Shown here piece by piece: positions 34,291 to 46,469 of a stretch of 64,000 nucleotides of DNA. Within the stretch, counting starts at the first letter, position 1, and every line of letters starts with the position of its first letter. This DNA is from Maniola hyperantus (lineage: Eukaryota > Arthropoda > Insecta > Lepidoptera > Nymphalidae). The DNA lies in assembly GCF_902806685.2 (NCBI RefSeq), contig NC_048546.1, positions 8,016,534 through 8,080,533 of the forward strand, read 5' to 3'. The notes beneath the pieces were generated by a model. That model did not search any database. It was not told where the DNA came from and worked only from the letters and a program-made list of their open reading frames with translations. The translations under genes were made by a program, and so were the position numbers.

Positions 34291-35699
34291 TGGAATGTAA
34301 GTCATAACACTCGTACTTTTAACAAATTTTATATCAGTCCTATTTTTAAAATCCACGTTTTTTAACAGCGGAGAGTATTAAAAGTGGAATATACTGTCTG
34401 AAGTATTATCAGTCACCTAAGAGCCTTTTCGTAAACAATGATTCATGATGACATCATACGGCGCGCCCCGTGGCGCCAAAATGCCAGTCGATTTTCAGCG
34501 TAACTTTGCCATGGAGAAAATTTATTTGTTTTCATCCAAAGTAGATTATGTGTAACAGGATAAGTGGGAAGCTATTTCGTTTAAAAGTGAAAAATACTTT
34601 TACTTCAATGTAGATATTGATCCTTATTGAAATAAAAGGTAGGGTAAGTAATATTGAAGTAAACGGTAAAGACTAGGTACGGTTGTGGCTTTCATTTGAT
34701 CGCACATAAATTCTCTACTACGCCAGTTAACTGGATAAGTGCGCTCAAATATTATACCTAGGCACAATAATTAGCTCATAGTCATAGGAGCAGACTCAAA
34801 AGAAAAATCACCCCTGGTATGAGGTCGGTTTTGACATGTTTAAAATACAGCAAAATGATCTCAAGTCACTTTTATTGCTAAAAAATAGAATAAAATGCTG
34901 CATCGTCTGACTTTTGAATATTTTAACAGTTTTTAACAAAATTAGGTAGAAACGGTATTGCCCAAAGCGTTTGCTGCAGGGTGTCAAACGTGTCTCAACT
35001 GCCGTATGCCACGTCTTGTAACGACTTCACCAGGCTTTTGGATAGTTGTCCTGTTAATATTTTTATGACAAGCAAACTGCACCTTTCTTCCCTTAGACAC
35101 CTCACCGTATTCCAGATATATTCATAATATTATGAGCTCTGTCACAACCTTACCCTGTCACTTTCGTGCCAGTCTACCCTACGGTCCAAAAATATAACAT
35201 AATCTACATTGAGAACCAAGAAGTTCAGAAGTAAAGAAGAAGCGATGATACTGACAAATTCAGATTTCAAGAAGAGAAGATAGACGCAAGCTTTATCGGA
35301 ATTCCATGACACATATCCTACAAGAAACAAAACGATTGCTTCACTAAAATTCTCCAGATAGATAATAAATACAAGAACAGTGGTGTATTAAATAAAATAA
35401 GCATCACACAAGACTGATCTTTTTATCCACACTTTGCAAACGTAATGAAATAAATTATTTATAGAGAAAGAAGGAATTTTACAGGTTCTTTTCAAAACAA
35501 AAATACCTACTAGAGAACTACTACTTTGGTTTTACTACAGAAATCTAAATAATATCTAACTAATTACTACCAAATACCAAAATGGTTCGAAATGTTACTA
35601 TTCTATAAAGCAAAAAATATAAGTAAATTGTCAACTGTCCTCTACGTTCTGTTTTATGTTGGGCAAAAAATCACGACAATACGTTGCTCCGTTCCAACG
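34291..35699. other. AT-rich stretch, no feature recognised
   Basis: I see no protein-like frame. A small GC island GGCGCGCCCCGTGGCGCC lies near 34460-34478. Confidence 0.4.
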
Positions 35700-35930
35700 T
35701 GATTGAACCACAAACCAAAAAACAAACCAACCCACTTTCTCAATTCCGGCGATTAATTTTTATTTATACAGAAGATGTCTTTTCCCGTTGATTTTCAAAA
35801 AAGTGTTCCTGATAATTATAAGCACAACAAAAAAAGAGTTAACCAATTTGGTGCAGTCGTTCGGAAGTTATGCGCGTACATACATTTCGGCGATTCATTT
35901 TTGTATATAAAAAGATAGGTAGTGATTGTA
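35700..35930 (+). repeat. Dispersed element fragment (GTTATGCGCGTACATAC end)
   Basis: The words GTGCAGTCGTTCGGAAGTTA and TTCGGCGATTCATTTTTGTA, then a TATATAAAAAGAT end, are typical of a common lepidopteran non-autonomous repeat. The boundaries are approximate. Confidence 0.4.
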
Positions 35931-36257
35931 ATATTTTTCCGTAGAGAAGGCTTATTCATTCCTTCCATTTGAAAAGCTGGCTGTAGGTATAAACCGTCTC
36001 AAAGTCGACCTAACTTTGTAAATCACATCACATCCAAAAATTATCAACCCCCTTAAACTAATGAAACGTAGCCGGTGATGGTGTTAATAAACTTGTGAAA
36101 TATTTCGTAAACGATGTAACGAGCCACCGACGAAGTGACGAAGTTCTCTTTTGTATGGTGACCATAAGATCCGCAATTTGTAACTTAACCGATTTGGAGA
36201 ATTTTTGCGTGCGTGCCCGACAACCTGCACGAACGAGGAGCTACACCAAGGGCGGAT

Positions 36258-36294
36258 CCAGGGGGGGGTCATGGGGATCATGACCCCCCCCTGG
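36258..36294. repeat. Perfect G-run hairpin at the hAT left end
   Basis: A 16-bp stem (CCAGGGGGGGGTCATG with CATGACCCCCCCCTGG) has a 5-nt loop and directly overlaps the left TIR. The right end carries a related but unpaired C-run (GTGACCCCCCCCTGG). Confidence 0.8.
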
Positions 36295-36831
36295 GCTGCG
36301 TCCAGAACCTAGGTGGACCACTAATTAAAATTGTTAAACATAATGTTTTTTATATTTTTATATACCTAGATTTTATGTAAGTTCCTTCAATACTTAATCA
36401 ATTTAATATAATATTTTGTATGATGGCAAAAACATTATGTTCTTGCGAACAAACGCATTAAAAATTTGAATTTTACCGCGCCACCGCTACCTTTCATCGA
36501 GATGTCACATTTCGTGTGACGTTCTTCAATAATTGAAGAACATCACACGGCACTTGCCCAGGGCCCACGATTGATTGGGGCCCAGTAGTCCCTGCCAGAT
36601 CAGCAATTCTGGCATTTATCTATATCGTAATACAATATTGCTGACATTTATCTTGTCTTTTTTTGTAAATAATGTCATAAATTCTGTTCATTACGATTAA
36701 AGATCCCTTCCGAGATGCAAGCTATCACTGAGTAGTACCTACCTACCTACATTTGGCCGTGAAAAAGTACCTAACAAGATGATAGACAGACAGAAAATTT
36801 CGCGCTCGCTTCGCTCGCGCTTTTGCTCTGT

Positions 36832-37032
36832 ATTAGTTGTTGCCCGCCCGCAACCTTGTCCGCATTGATTTAGGTTTTCAAAAAACCGTAGGAACTCTTT
36901 GATTTTCCTCATAAAAGTGTATGCAGGTTTCCGGGATGAAAGCTTTCTCTGTGTAGTACCTGGTCAAAAAGATAGACCGTCAAATGGTAACAGATAATTA
37001 GATAGACACGCTTTCGCATTTATAATATTAGT
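36832..37032 (-). mobile_element. Lep1-type element nested in the hAT (1)
   Basis: A worn minus-strand copy: CCCGCAACCTTGTCCGC at the hairpin end, GATTTTCCTCATAAAAG in the middle, and CGCATTTATAATATTAGTA at the other end. Confidence 0.55.
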
Positions 37033-37066
37033 AGCTACCTTATGATTTTTTCGTAAATATATGAAA

Positions 37067-37292
37067 AATTTCGCGCTCGCTTCGCTCGCGTTTTTACTTT
37101 ATATTGGTTGATGCCCGCAACTTCGTCCACATAGATTTAGTTTTTTTTAATTTCCGTGAGAACCCTTTAATTTTCCGGGATAAAAAGCCGTTTCCGAGTG
37201 TAAACTATCTCTGAATAGTACCAAATTTTGATTTAGAATATGGACTTTAAAAAGATAACAGATAGATAGAAACATTCGCATTTATAATAAGT
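37067..37292 (-). mobile_element. Lep1-type element nested in the hAT (2)
   Basis: A second worn copy in the same orientation, with GCCCGCAACTTCGTCC, TTTTCCGGGATAAAAAG and CGCATTTATAATAAGTC. The preceding TTCGCGCTCGCTTCGCTCGC is shared by both copies (near 36797 and 37069), so the pair may come from a local duplication. Confidence 0.55.
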
Positions 37293-37420
37293 CTAGAACG
37301 TGACTTAGCTGCTTTCTTTGCCTATTCCAAGAAAATAGTACCTACTCTGTCAAGATCATAGGGGCCCCGTTATTCTAATGTGCCCAGGGCCAGGGCCTCC
37401 AATAGGTTAAAGACGGCCCT

Positions 37421-37502
37421 GCGTGCGGGTGTGCGGGGCGTCCCCCGTCCCCCCCCCAACCCCCGCTCGTCATACCTCGATTACCAACTCGACCTGCCGC
37501 AA
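37421..37502. mobile_element. GC-rich hairpin MITE, fragment
   Basis: The right-hand half of the 1205-type family (GCGGGTGTGCGGGGCGTC, then CTCGATTACCAACTCGACC). The left TIR is missing. It lies inside the hAT-like element. Confidence 0.55.
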
Positions 37503-37959
37503 GAGGTCGAGATGTTGTGACTTGACCACGACTATGTGACCCCCCCCTGGCACCAAAGCTGGATCCGCCCTTGAGCTACACGAGGCTACCGACCGCGCTA
37601 TCACGGTTGCGGCTTCTTGGGTTTGAGGTGACCGTCGACTCGAGCAGAAAAAGAAAAAGGAGAATTTTCATCACGTCATACCATTTATAGCGACTACACA
37701 CGGATAGCTCGAGTGGTCTTATAAAACATGACAATGAAAAAGAGTCAATCAGTCAAAATAACTCAGGACCAAGGAGTGCTTGTATGGTGGCTCTTAGTAG
37801 TGGTATTATTATTTTCATGAAACAAGGAGGACGTTCAGAGTCCTTGCGGCAGCTTCGATGTTATTGACATTATTTAAGTTTTACGGTTTCAGTTTAAGAG
37901 TAACTACTTACCTTATATTAGCGAAATGTTTTAATCGGCGTTATTTTAAGGTTTTAATA

Positions 37960-38340
37960 AAAACTGGCTAAATGCGAGATACACTCGCTTCCGTACCTAA
38001 AAAGCATAATTATTTACGTTGCTTAAATTTTATCTCTTGCTGTAAATGTAAGTTTTTACAAATTAGCAATTTTCGAATTTTTCTTTTACTAGTGCAGCTG
38101 CAGTTGTGGGGTTCAAAATATACTTACGTCATAAATTGCGGTATGTTTTATCTGCGTTGACTTAGAAGCTTAGAAGCGTGCTATTTTCAACTCCAAGAGA
38201 CCGTAGATCTAAGTTTTTTTATTACTTTAAGTTCAACTTGCATCCACGTGTTGCTGGGAAAAGGGTTTAAAGAGACCCACAGACAGACAGACAACGAAGT
38301 GATAAGGGTTCCATTCTTCCATTTGAGACACGGAACCCAA
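37960..38340 (-). mobile_element. Lepidopteran dispersed repeat (GGCCAAGTGCGAGTC family), degenerate copy
   Basis: It begins AAAACTGGCTAAATGCGAGA and ends with the GACA run and GATAAGGGTTCC. It is much more diverged than the other three. The 62-codon frame at 37972-38160 lies in it. Confidence 0.5.
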
Positions 38341-38817
38341 AAACTTGAAATAAAATCAATTCCCGGGACATACTAGGCGTAATATTGCCACTCTACATTA
38401 TGTTCGGAGAATTTCACAGCAGCTAATAACATGTAGCGAAACGGTCGCAGCTCGGCGGTATGGCAACAATTTTAATAAATAATTATCCTCCCGCGTTGCC
38501 TCGTTCCTCGCACGGATAAGCAGCCTTAATTCCCTCCGACACTCGTGTACCGAACACTGAGTCTGTTTCATTTGCTTCATACGTTAATATTATCTAAGAT
38601 TTTGGCGACTGTTACGTAATTACATTGCTGGCGTATTTTGTTTTCGCACAAATCCAACTTTGTTCAGTAAAGCAAATTCGAATGTGTGAAATTCATTGCC
38701 TTGAGTGTAAATCTTCAAATTAAAAACGTGACACCCATGTTACGTTAAGATTAACTTAAATCGACTGTGACGCCGTTTGGAGATGTCAAATCAAAACATT
38801 TGGCAGTGTATACCTAA

Positions 38818-39000
38818 CTAGCTAATGCTCCCGACTTCGTCGGCGTGGACTACACAAATTTCAAACCCCTTTTCAAAAATCCTTACTTACCTACGTCATA
38901 ATAGCTATCTGCATGCCAAATTTTAGCCCGACCCGTCCAGTAGTTTGAGCTGTGCGTTGATAGATCAGTCAGTCAGACCTTTTCCTTTTATATATTTAGA
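38818..39000 (-). mobile_element. Helitron-like non-autonomous element
   Basis: A minus-strand relative of 6033-6253. CTAG is at the left edge, the hairpin core is GCTCCCGACTTCGTCGGC, the 5' end carries GATCAGTCAGTC, and GA (TC on the minus strand) lies at the right edge before T. Confidence 0.65.
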
Positions 39001-40677
39001 TGACCAGATAATGGCATATTTACCCTAACCACTCATGTCCCGTAACTAGTTAACTTGAAAAGAGACATGACACGAGGCTACTAAGAGCCAGCGCGTGCCA
39101 TACCTTTGTTGTTTTACAACAGCTGAAAGTTTCTGTGCATATTGTCCCCAACACATTGAGGAACCATCAGCGACTATGAAGTTTGGATCATGGTGTCTTT
39201 GGGAGGTAACAGGTAATAAAGCTGTAAAAAATCTTACATCAAAGTATTAACTCTAATTGTTTTATATTTTCTTCGGAATAGTAGTAGAAACCACGTCATG
39301 CACGTGACAACCCCCTGCCAGACGCCATTAGAGTATATAAAATTCGAATTTTTTATTTTTATTAATACATATTCGTATAATATTGTGTGGAGCAATGTAG
39401 AGCATTGCTACGCTTGATCAAACTTGTTCGTCAAGCATTTATGAAACCAATGCAAAGTAACTTGCGTAGGCAAATGCTACGCCATTGGTTTTATGCTACG
39501 CTACGTAAAAGTTAGAATAAAATACCTACAATGTGATTCTACTAATTAGCACGGGAATCTATGAAAACTATAATAAAAATCGAGCACAAAAGCAAAACTT
39601 AAAAAGAAGTTTTTTTTGAGCTATGCGAGCCTGAAAGCCGTTAAACTCCGACGCGCCAAGGGTTTCATCTGACTTAAAATTTTGTAAAAATGTTTTCATA
39701 AGAGTATTTCCATTCATGACGTCGTTTTGTTTCCCACCGCATTAAAATAAACGATGCTCACACAACCGGCACTCCTAAAAACCTGAAGCTAATTGCAGTA
39801 AGATACCGTCCTCTGCTAATACGATATGTGTTACACGGGGCTTGGTGTGAGGCCAATGTGTTTTTAACACAAACGAACGTAATTCCCAAAGGACTTTCGG
39901 TCTTAGTCTAGCACGTTTTAAAGTTGGAATCTGGACACGAATAGAAAAATTTGGGACGTTTCCGTCTCGACTCACTCTAATGGAAATTGTGAACCGCTCC
40001 CGCGTCGTTACGCGCGGCAAATGTACGTAATGTGTCGTCAAAAGGGTGAAATATACTTAGCAGGCCGTGATTTTATTCCTTACAAATTGGGTTTAACAGC
40101 TTTTTAAAGTTTCTCCAACGAGATTTATTTCAGCCGAACGCATTACCGTGTTTGGAAACAGTTTCTCGGTGACAATTTTTACAAGCAGACAGGAAAGAGG
40201 AAAGAAACGTAGGAAAAATACGCTGCTCTCGCATCCATCACATTCAATTAGCTTTAATGAAAAATGTACGCGCTAAGGGGTTTCACGGGTGTTTGTTTTG
40301 AAAGTCTTCGAAAGGTTCGCATTTATTTAACTTGCTCGCAGATGGATGTTACTTTAATTTTATGAAATTTATTATACCTTTCGCTTTATTAAAAAAGTGA
40401 TTACAAAAACAATGCTTTTATTAAATTCTTCGTGCATTATCTAGAGGGAAAAATGCTCCAGCTTAACAAGAAAGCTGCGAGAAAAAATGAAAACTTTCGC
40501 GCTTTTTCACTAAGGAATTTTATTAATGTTTTAGTATTTTTCAACGCAAAAATATTTTTGCTTTCAGTCGTAAATTTTTTTGTTAGCTCCATGTTTTATG
40601 GGAGTATATAATACTGGTAGGCATATCACATTTTTTCAGTCAGATACTTCTTGCAAAATAAAAAGCACCATCAAGCT
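39001..40677. other. AT-rich stretch, one weak hairpin region
   Basis: No gene is supported. Near 39445-39495 an imperfect inverted repeat (GAAACCAATGCAAAG with the CCATTGGTTTTATG side) suggests a worn foldback. The 88-codon frame at 39775-40041 has no domain. Confidence 0.4.
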
Positions 40678-40900
40678 AAAATCTAAATATTATAAAAAGA
40701 AAAGTCCTGACTCAAAGACTGCTTAACTCGTCGCGTCGTCGAACGCCCAGCCCAAACTCTTTAACATAGCAAGATGAAATTTTCACAGAAGTTCCTTTTA
40801 GAATGTAGACAGAGAATAAAGGCCGTAGGTATTAGTCGAAATTCGCACTGGATCGGGAATGAAGACTATTTTTTTTTAACGAAGCCGTGGTAGATACTTG
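40678..40900 (+). repeat. Helitron-like 5' region, worn
   Basis: It starts TCTAAATATTATAAAAAGAA, includes AGCCCAAACTCTTTAACATA, and has AACGAAGCCGTGG near 40878, resembling the 3' hairpin core. No clean CTAG end was found. Confidence 0.4.
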
Positions 40901-41368
40901 CTCATCATTCGTGCAAAGATAGTATCCAATCAAAACGTTAAAAGAAGAAATGGAAAATAATGGCCGTACTGGTAAACCGTTTAGCGGCAAAACTATCATA
41001 AATTTCCTTTTAACCCAAGTGTAGCTTTTCGGGGCACAATATAGGTAACCTGGTAATGTTCCAAAAAGCCTATTAGGGTTACGCTGGCTCGAACCGCATA
41101 TGATAAATGTCAAAAAAGAAGCCGCAATGCAGGATAAGAGCCCGCAATTTGTAACGCGCTCTTTTCTGCTCCGAGTACACATTGGCCCAATGCAATGCGC
41201 TCGGCGAATGCACTCGCGTACGTTACTACAGCGTGCGGTTGCATCCGCACTATGCGTTATTAATAAGAATACAGCTAGATATGGATTAACTATTGTTTCA
41301 TTACAAATCTGTCCAAAAATATAAACTACCAGTAGATAATTCGAACCAACATACGCAAATCTAAGCAT
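40832..41368 (-). CDS. Orphan open frame, function unknown
   Basis: From the first ATG (41368-41366) there are 178 codons, the longest frame outside the transposase and the Gln-rich exon. It has a hydrophobic N-terminal half (YLLVVYIFGQ; SCIAASFLTFIICG), several Cys, and no motif I recognise. Its C-terminal part overlaps a worn Helitron-like segment, which argues against a conserved gene. No Kozak, splice or polyadenylation evidence supports it. It is kept because a frame of this length is unusual in DNA of this composition. Confidence 0.12.
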   Translation of the reverse strand: MLRFAYVGSNYLLVVYIFGQICNETIVNPYLAVFLLITHSADATARCSNVRECIRRAHCIGPMCTRSRKERVTNCGLLSCIAASFLTFIICGSSQRNPNRLFGTLPGYLYCAPKSYTWVKRKFMIVLPLNGLPVRPLFSISSFNVLIGYYLCTNDEQVSTTASLKKNSLHSRSSANFD

Positions 41369-41399
41369 TATTTTGGTGTAATACCACAAGAGTGAAAAT

Positions 41400-42162
41400 C
41401 CCTATCTTTACTAATTGTGGTAAGTAACGCAAAATTAGCGTCTACACTCTACACTTTGCCTGCCACTCGCCAGGCGTGTTGGGCCAATGTATACAAGTGG
41501 TATAAAATATTAATCATAGTCCCACATAAAATATTTTGGAGTATATAGTATAATTATTGTAGAATATGATGTTCTTTCTAGTCGGCTTTTCATGGCGGAA
41601 CAAAAGAAGAGGTACTTATACCAAGGAGTTTTAATTATAATTTGTTTATTCTACTGACTAACTTATGGACTTTTCATTTTATTCTACGAATCATGAAGTT
41701 GGCATAAAATACGGCACAATTTTCTTTGCCTATATTATTAATATTTCCTTCATATTTTCCAAAAGCTTAACGCACGACTACTAAGCTTCAGTAAAAGTCT
41801 ATAATTTTAGCACACACACGAGCAACTCCTTTTATTCTCACTCAGCCTGTTTGTGGACATGAAACATTTCCATATATTTGCAGCGCTCACATGAATGGCG
41901 CAAGGATCTAAAGCTGAAGTATTCATAACGGTGGAGACGTGGAGAACTAGACTAGACTTTTAAAGTTAGGGATGTGATGCAAAAGAAAAAAAAACGAGCA
42001 ATGCAAAAAGGTCGTATCTACTTGTTGATGTTTTAATATATTATACATACCATCAGTGTAAAGAAGGTGCATAAAAGTAGACGAAAATAAAATCGTTAAC
42101 TTTTCACTATTATTTTTCAAGTTACCGTTGTGTAAGCAAATATTTTTTACTATTTAATATAG
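41400..42162. other. AT-rich stretch, no feature recognised
   Basis: Nothing coding or repetitive that I can support. Confidence 0.4.
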
Positions 42163-42358
42163 TCTAAATATAATTAAAACTATCTATCAACGGCCAACGC
42201 AAAGCCCAAACTACTGGACGGATCGGGATGAAAGGCATGCAGATATCTATTTACACATCCGCTGAAAAAGGATTTTTGAAAATTCAACCTCTAAGAGGGT
42301 AAAATAGGGGTTTGAAATTTGTGTAGTCCACGCCGACAAAGTGGCGGGCATAAGCTAG
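42163..42358 (+). mobile_element. Helitron-like non-autonomous element
   Basis: It starts TCTAAATATAATTAAAAC, carries CTATCAACGGCCAACGC and ends with the hairpin GTCCACGCCGACAAAGTGGC and CTAG before T. Same family as 6033-6253; the hairpin is partly decayed. Confidence 0.65.
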
Positions 42359-44334
42359 TTATTAATAAATGCAAAGAGCTATACGCAAGGTTGTGGCGTT
42401 CTCCAGTCCATTCTTCCTCAGAACATTTCTGGTTCATTTCTGGAATTTTATTTCAGTGGTCCATGGAATTTTGCTGATTGCCTCCATGCGACCCACTGTA
42501 GCGTATAGGGCTTGAAAGTCAGCACGATTTTCGCATTCAATCACATAAAACAAGCAACATTCCGCTACTGCGAATACGTTCTGACTTTTGACCAGAAGTA
42601 ATGGGAATAGAAGTACAAAGTAAAGGCATTTTGATCAATTTTATTCCGACAAAGAAACTATTACGGGTACTGACTACTGAGTAGACAACAAATCACTAGA
42701 CTAAGTTTATCGTTATAATATGATCTTTATTACGATTTAACTCATCGGTTTAAAAGTTTTTACGTACAGTTAAATTATTTTATGCCGTGCCGCAGTCAGG
42801 TGGTTGCCAATACGTGGTCTAGACTCTAGAGTCTACCTACTAATTCACATAGTTATTGTCTCACTAGAATTCTTTAAATTATTCCCCGTGCGTGCCTGGC
42901 TCCCTGTTTAAACCATTGAATAATTATTATTTAAGTACTAATAATTACTCAAAGGTATAAACTAAATCAACCCTAAAGCGGCATAAACATTTAAAAACTA
43001 TAAATGGAGCGAATATCACTTTTTTCACTAAGTAGCTTAAATCCATTGGGTAAAGAAAGTAAAATAATAAGTATGTAAATTGCAAACATTTCCTAATCCT
43101 ATGTCGCATAATAGAGCACGAGAAATATAGCAGCCGTTACGTACAATTATTCAATAATAAAAGCTATCACAGACTAATTGCAGAGCAGTCCGCTGGCTTC
43201 AAATATAATTCAGAGAAATTTACATTTTAGATTAGATATAGATCCAGCCTTTCATTCGAACAATTCATTTTTGGGTTGTCGTTAAATTCTGTGCTGTTTA
43301 CTAAATAAACCAAAACGAAATTCATTTAATTTATAATCGTTTATTTATAAACTTTATTGTTACCTTTGTTTGAGAGAAAAATAAGTAGATTGCAATTTTC
43401 AGATTTTTGGTTTGATTTGGTATTATTTGTTAGGGATCCCATGGGATTGTTATTCCAAGAAAATTTAAAAACCCCACAGTCATGAGATTAATGGAAGGGG
43501 TTACGACCCTCGGAAATAAGAATCATGATAAAAAATAAAAAATGAACTATATATAGAGCTTCTTTTGAAATCTATGAATGCTTAAAAGTTAAAATCCATA
43601 AAATGTACTTTTATGGAAAAGCTTATGAGAAGAAACCCTAGCGCGCTGACCAGAGCTGTATTGCCAGATTTCCGTAAAAATACCAACCTAAGTTTTTTCT
43701 TATAGGTACATTTTGGGCTTGTTGATAAATGAATTGAAAAACTCTATTCTTATTTTTTTATTTTATTTATTAGGAACACACACAATACATTAATTTAACA
43801 CAAACTACGACACTTATAGACAAACACAGGCTGATAAATGTATCTATAAAATTCTTGAACACTCTCTGTCTACAGGATTAAAAACCAGATAAATAACGAA
43901 GATGTTTGCATCCTACTCCTATGCAATACAAGATCCTATGTGTGTACGTGTCTAACACAAAAGGGTCAACGATAATCTAGGAAGTGAGACGTTAGGTTAA
44001 TAAGCTTAAAGTTGTACGTGTTATCAACAGATTTCAGCCCTTACCCCATTAGCAAGGGAATTTGAAACATGCCGCATTACTTAAATGCGGGTTTGAGGCA
44101 TCCAAATAAAATTAATTAAAACTTATTCTCTCTAAACCTTTGTTTACAAGTTGAGTTGAACAAAGGTGTTAACTAATGGAAAACTAAATTTCCTCTATTT
44201 GCGAGAAAGCTTGTCGTGTTTAAATATTCATTGTGAAGAGCTTTTCTATACTTATATTTCTATACTAGTTCAATAGAACAGAATAATTGTATTGCTAACT
44301 AAGTACTGTGAGCATATATTTTGACATACCATCA
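42359..44334. other. AT-rich stretch, no feature recognised
   Basis: About 2 kb with no gene, RNA gene or complete element that I can identify. Confidence 0.4.
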
Positions 44335-44533
44335 ACTTATTATTATAAATGCGAACGTGTGTCTGCCTGTCTGTCTGCTAGCTTTCACGGGTCATCCCTT
44401 CAACCGATTAAAACGAAATTTAGTATAGAGATAGCTTACATCCCGGAGAAGGACATAGGCTACTTTTTATCCCGGAAAATAAAAGGGTTACCACGGGATC
44501 TTAAAACCTTAATCCACGCGGGCATCACCAGAG
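44335..44533 (+). mobile_element. Lep1-type non-autonomous element
   Basis: A plus-strand copy: TTATTATAAATGCGAACGTG and a CTGTCTGTCTG run, then TTTTTATCCCGGAAAATAAA and AATCCACGCGGGCATCACC. The 109-codon frame at 44308-44637 reads through it and is not a gene. Confidence 0.6.
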
Positions 44534-45004
44534 ATAATTTATTACATGTAAATTATCTAGATAATTTTATGATAATTATCTTTTTTGAGCAAATAATAAT
44601 ATTATGGGTATATACAAACCATGCAGATAATTATTGAAACGACTAAACCGAATTTTATAAGACTTAGATACACTATTTGCAAGTAGGTATCACTATGCCA
44701 GAAAAACTAAAATGTTCTTAAGCATTTACTTAAATAAAAACAAATCCACGCATTGGAATGCATCTGAATTGTAAGAATCATCTTAGATTTGTGTTTAACT
44801 TGTAAGACTTTACTATTCCAATAGACAATTTAAAAATTAAAATTCAAAACATTCAATACCTGTAACAGGTTGGCTTATAACCTGTTTCAGCTAGAAGTTG
44901 TTATTCTTGAAATGTTTCAACGGGACGTACGGGAAAATCTAGTTCACTGAAAAACAAATTCTAACCCTTTTAAAAATTTAGGTTACAAAAAGAAAGAGTG
45001 TAGT

Positions 45005-45150
45005 TCTGGGCGAGCCCTGCAGCATTGACAGTGTTACTCGTAGGTCGACAGGTCAGCTGGAGGGGTGTCCAGTGGGTGGGGGGGTTGCCATGGCAACCGC
45101 GCCCCACAACACGCCGCCGTGGCGCCGCCGCCTGTGCTATACGCCACTTA
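45005..45150. promoter_or_regulatory. CpG-rich patch with a perfect RFX-type palindrome
   Basis: A local GC-rich island in AT-rich DNA. It contains GGTTGCCATGGCAACC (45083-45098), a perfect 16-bp palindrome that matches the X-box half-sites bound by RFX transcription factors (GTTGCC and GGCAAC). A GCCGCCGTGGCGCCGCCGCC block follows. The 61-codon frame at 45065-45250 spans it and is not supported. It could be an enhancer or a distal promoter; no gene is visible next to it. Confidence 0.4.
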
Positions 45151-46246
45151 TAATATATGTATGTTTTATGAGTTTGTTGGTAACGTGGACTGCAACATAG
45201 GTGTGGATAAACAACGCGGATGGAAAATTGTACGTATGGTATGCTTTTAATATTTAAAAAGTGTACAACACGCTGTGGATGGGTGTACTCGATATGATGT
45301 AACTAGTTTGCGAGTTTGAATAACGGGGTGTGTTTCGAACAGTTTCGCTCAATTTAATATTTATTATGAAATGATGTTGAGCTTTTATGATAATCAGAAT
45401 TTTTATTGGATTTTCTAGTACAATGATGCTAATTTAGTTTTGCACAAATCTCCAAATTAAACCAAAATGACAGCTCCAGGTAAAATCTAGATCAAATATT
45501 GTAAAAGGGCAGTAGGTTGGTTCTTTTATGTGAACTAAGTACGTGTGTATTTACATTAGTTTTAGTAAGTAATTGGAATCGACTATTAATCGACGAAATT
45601 AAAACAAGGAAAAAAAAAAACTATTGAGCCGTTAATTCTTTAAAACAAAAAGAATATTATATCGCAGAAAAGATGTTTTTAACGTAGCTGCACGCTGCAA
45701 AGCTATGAGGATTGTATAAAGTTGTCTTATCAACTGTTTCTAACTTTCTGTTGAGTAGAACTATGTAGTTTACGGAACGCTTTACTTGGAATTGTAATAA
45801 GTAAAATTAAGTAGATTGTTAATTCTTTTCCTAACTTCAGAGAGAACACTAGAATAGTTAATTATAATTGAATGATTTTTTTTAATCCACTAAAAACGCC
45901 GCTAACGTATTTAACTTCAAAACTTTATGTTATGAAAACATTTTCAATTTTTGACGATAAATTCAAAGGAGCAGATGAAGTTACGGGCAAAGCAAATAAA
46001 CCATATTGTACGAGGTAATTCCAAAACAAGTCAGATAATAATTATTGTTACTCGATGAACATTACAAGGTATATTCAATTATTCCATACGGGGAAAGAAA
46101 ACTCCTAACTCCAAAGAAAGTGCACATTTCGGCGAATAACAACAACGTTATGTTGTAATTGGTGCCGTAAAACGTAGTTTACTCAGGCTAACCATTCTTA
46201 TTAGGCATGAGTAACAAAATGTCGATATAATTAGTCGATATGATTA
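45151..46246. other. AT-rich stretch, no feature recognised
   Basis: No supported gene, repeat end or RNA gene. Confidence 0.4.
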
Positions 46247-46416
46247 GAGCCTCAATAGCTCAACCGGTAAAGGACTGAAAACCGAAAGGTCGCGACGGTT
46301 CAAACCCCGCCCGTTGCACTATTGTCGTACCTTCTCCTAGCACAAGCCTGACGCTTAGTTGGAGAGGAAAGGGGAATATTAGTCATTTAACATGGCTAAT
46401 ATTCTTTAAAAAAAAT
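46247..46416 (+). mobile_element. tRNA-derived SINE
   Basis: The 5' part is tRNA-like: an A box in TAGCTCAACCGGTAAAGGA and a B box GGTTCAAACCC about 35 nt downstream. A unique body follows (CCTTCTCCTAGCACAAGCC, GGAGAGGAAAGGGGAATATT) and an A-rich tail ends it at 46416. The family structure is clear; it is not a functional tRNA because the cloverleaf is disrupted. Confidence 0.75.
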
Positions 46417-46469
46417 TGTTTCTCAGAATTTCTGATACAGTAAAACTTAAAGCTAGCCTTATCTTATCA

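Larger units (their letters stand above)
36247..37573. mobile_element. Non-autonomous hAT-like element with nested repeats
   Basis: The 15-bp TIRs are perfect: CAAGGGCGGATCCAG on the left, its complement on the right. The 8-bp direct repeat AGCTACAC flanks them (36239-36246 and 37574-37581). TIR sequence and TSD length fit hAT. The 1327 bp encode no transposase and contain two Lep1-type copies and a GC-hairpin fragment, so it served as a landing site after it inserted. The short frame at 36084-36281 overlaps its left end and is not a gene. Confidence 0.75.

Noticed and set aside
44308..44637. 109-codon plus-strand frame
   Set aside because: It reads through a Lep1-type element; no host-gene signal.
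46247..46320. tRNA gene
   Set aside because: The tRNA-like head of a SINE; the cloverleaf is not intact and an A-rich SINE tail follows.
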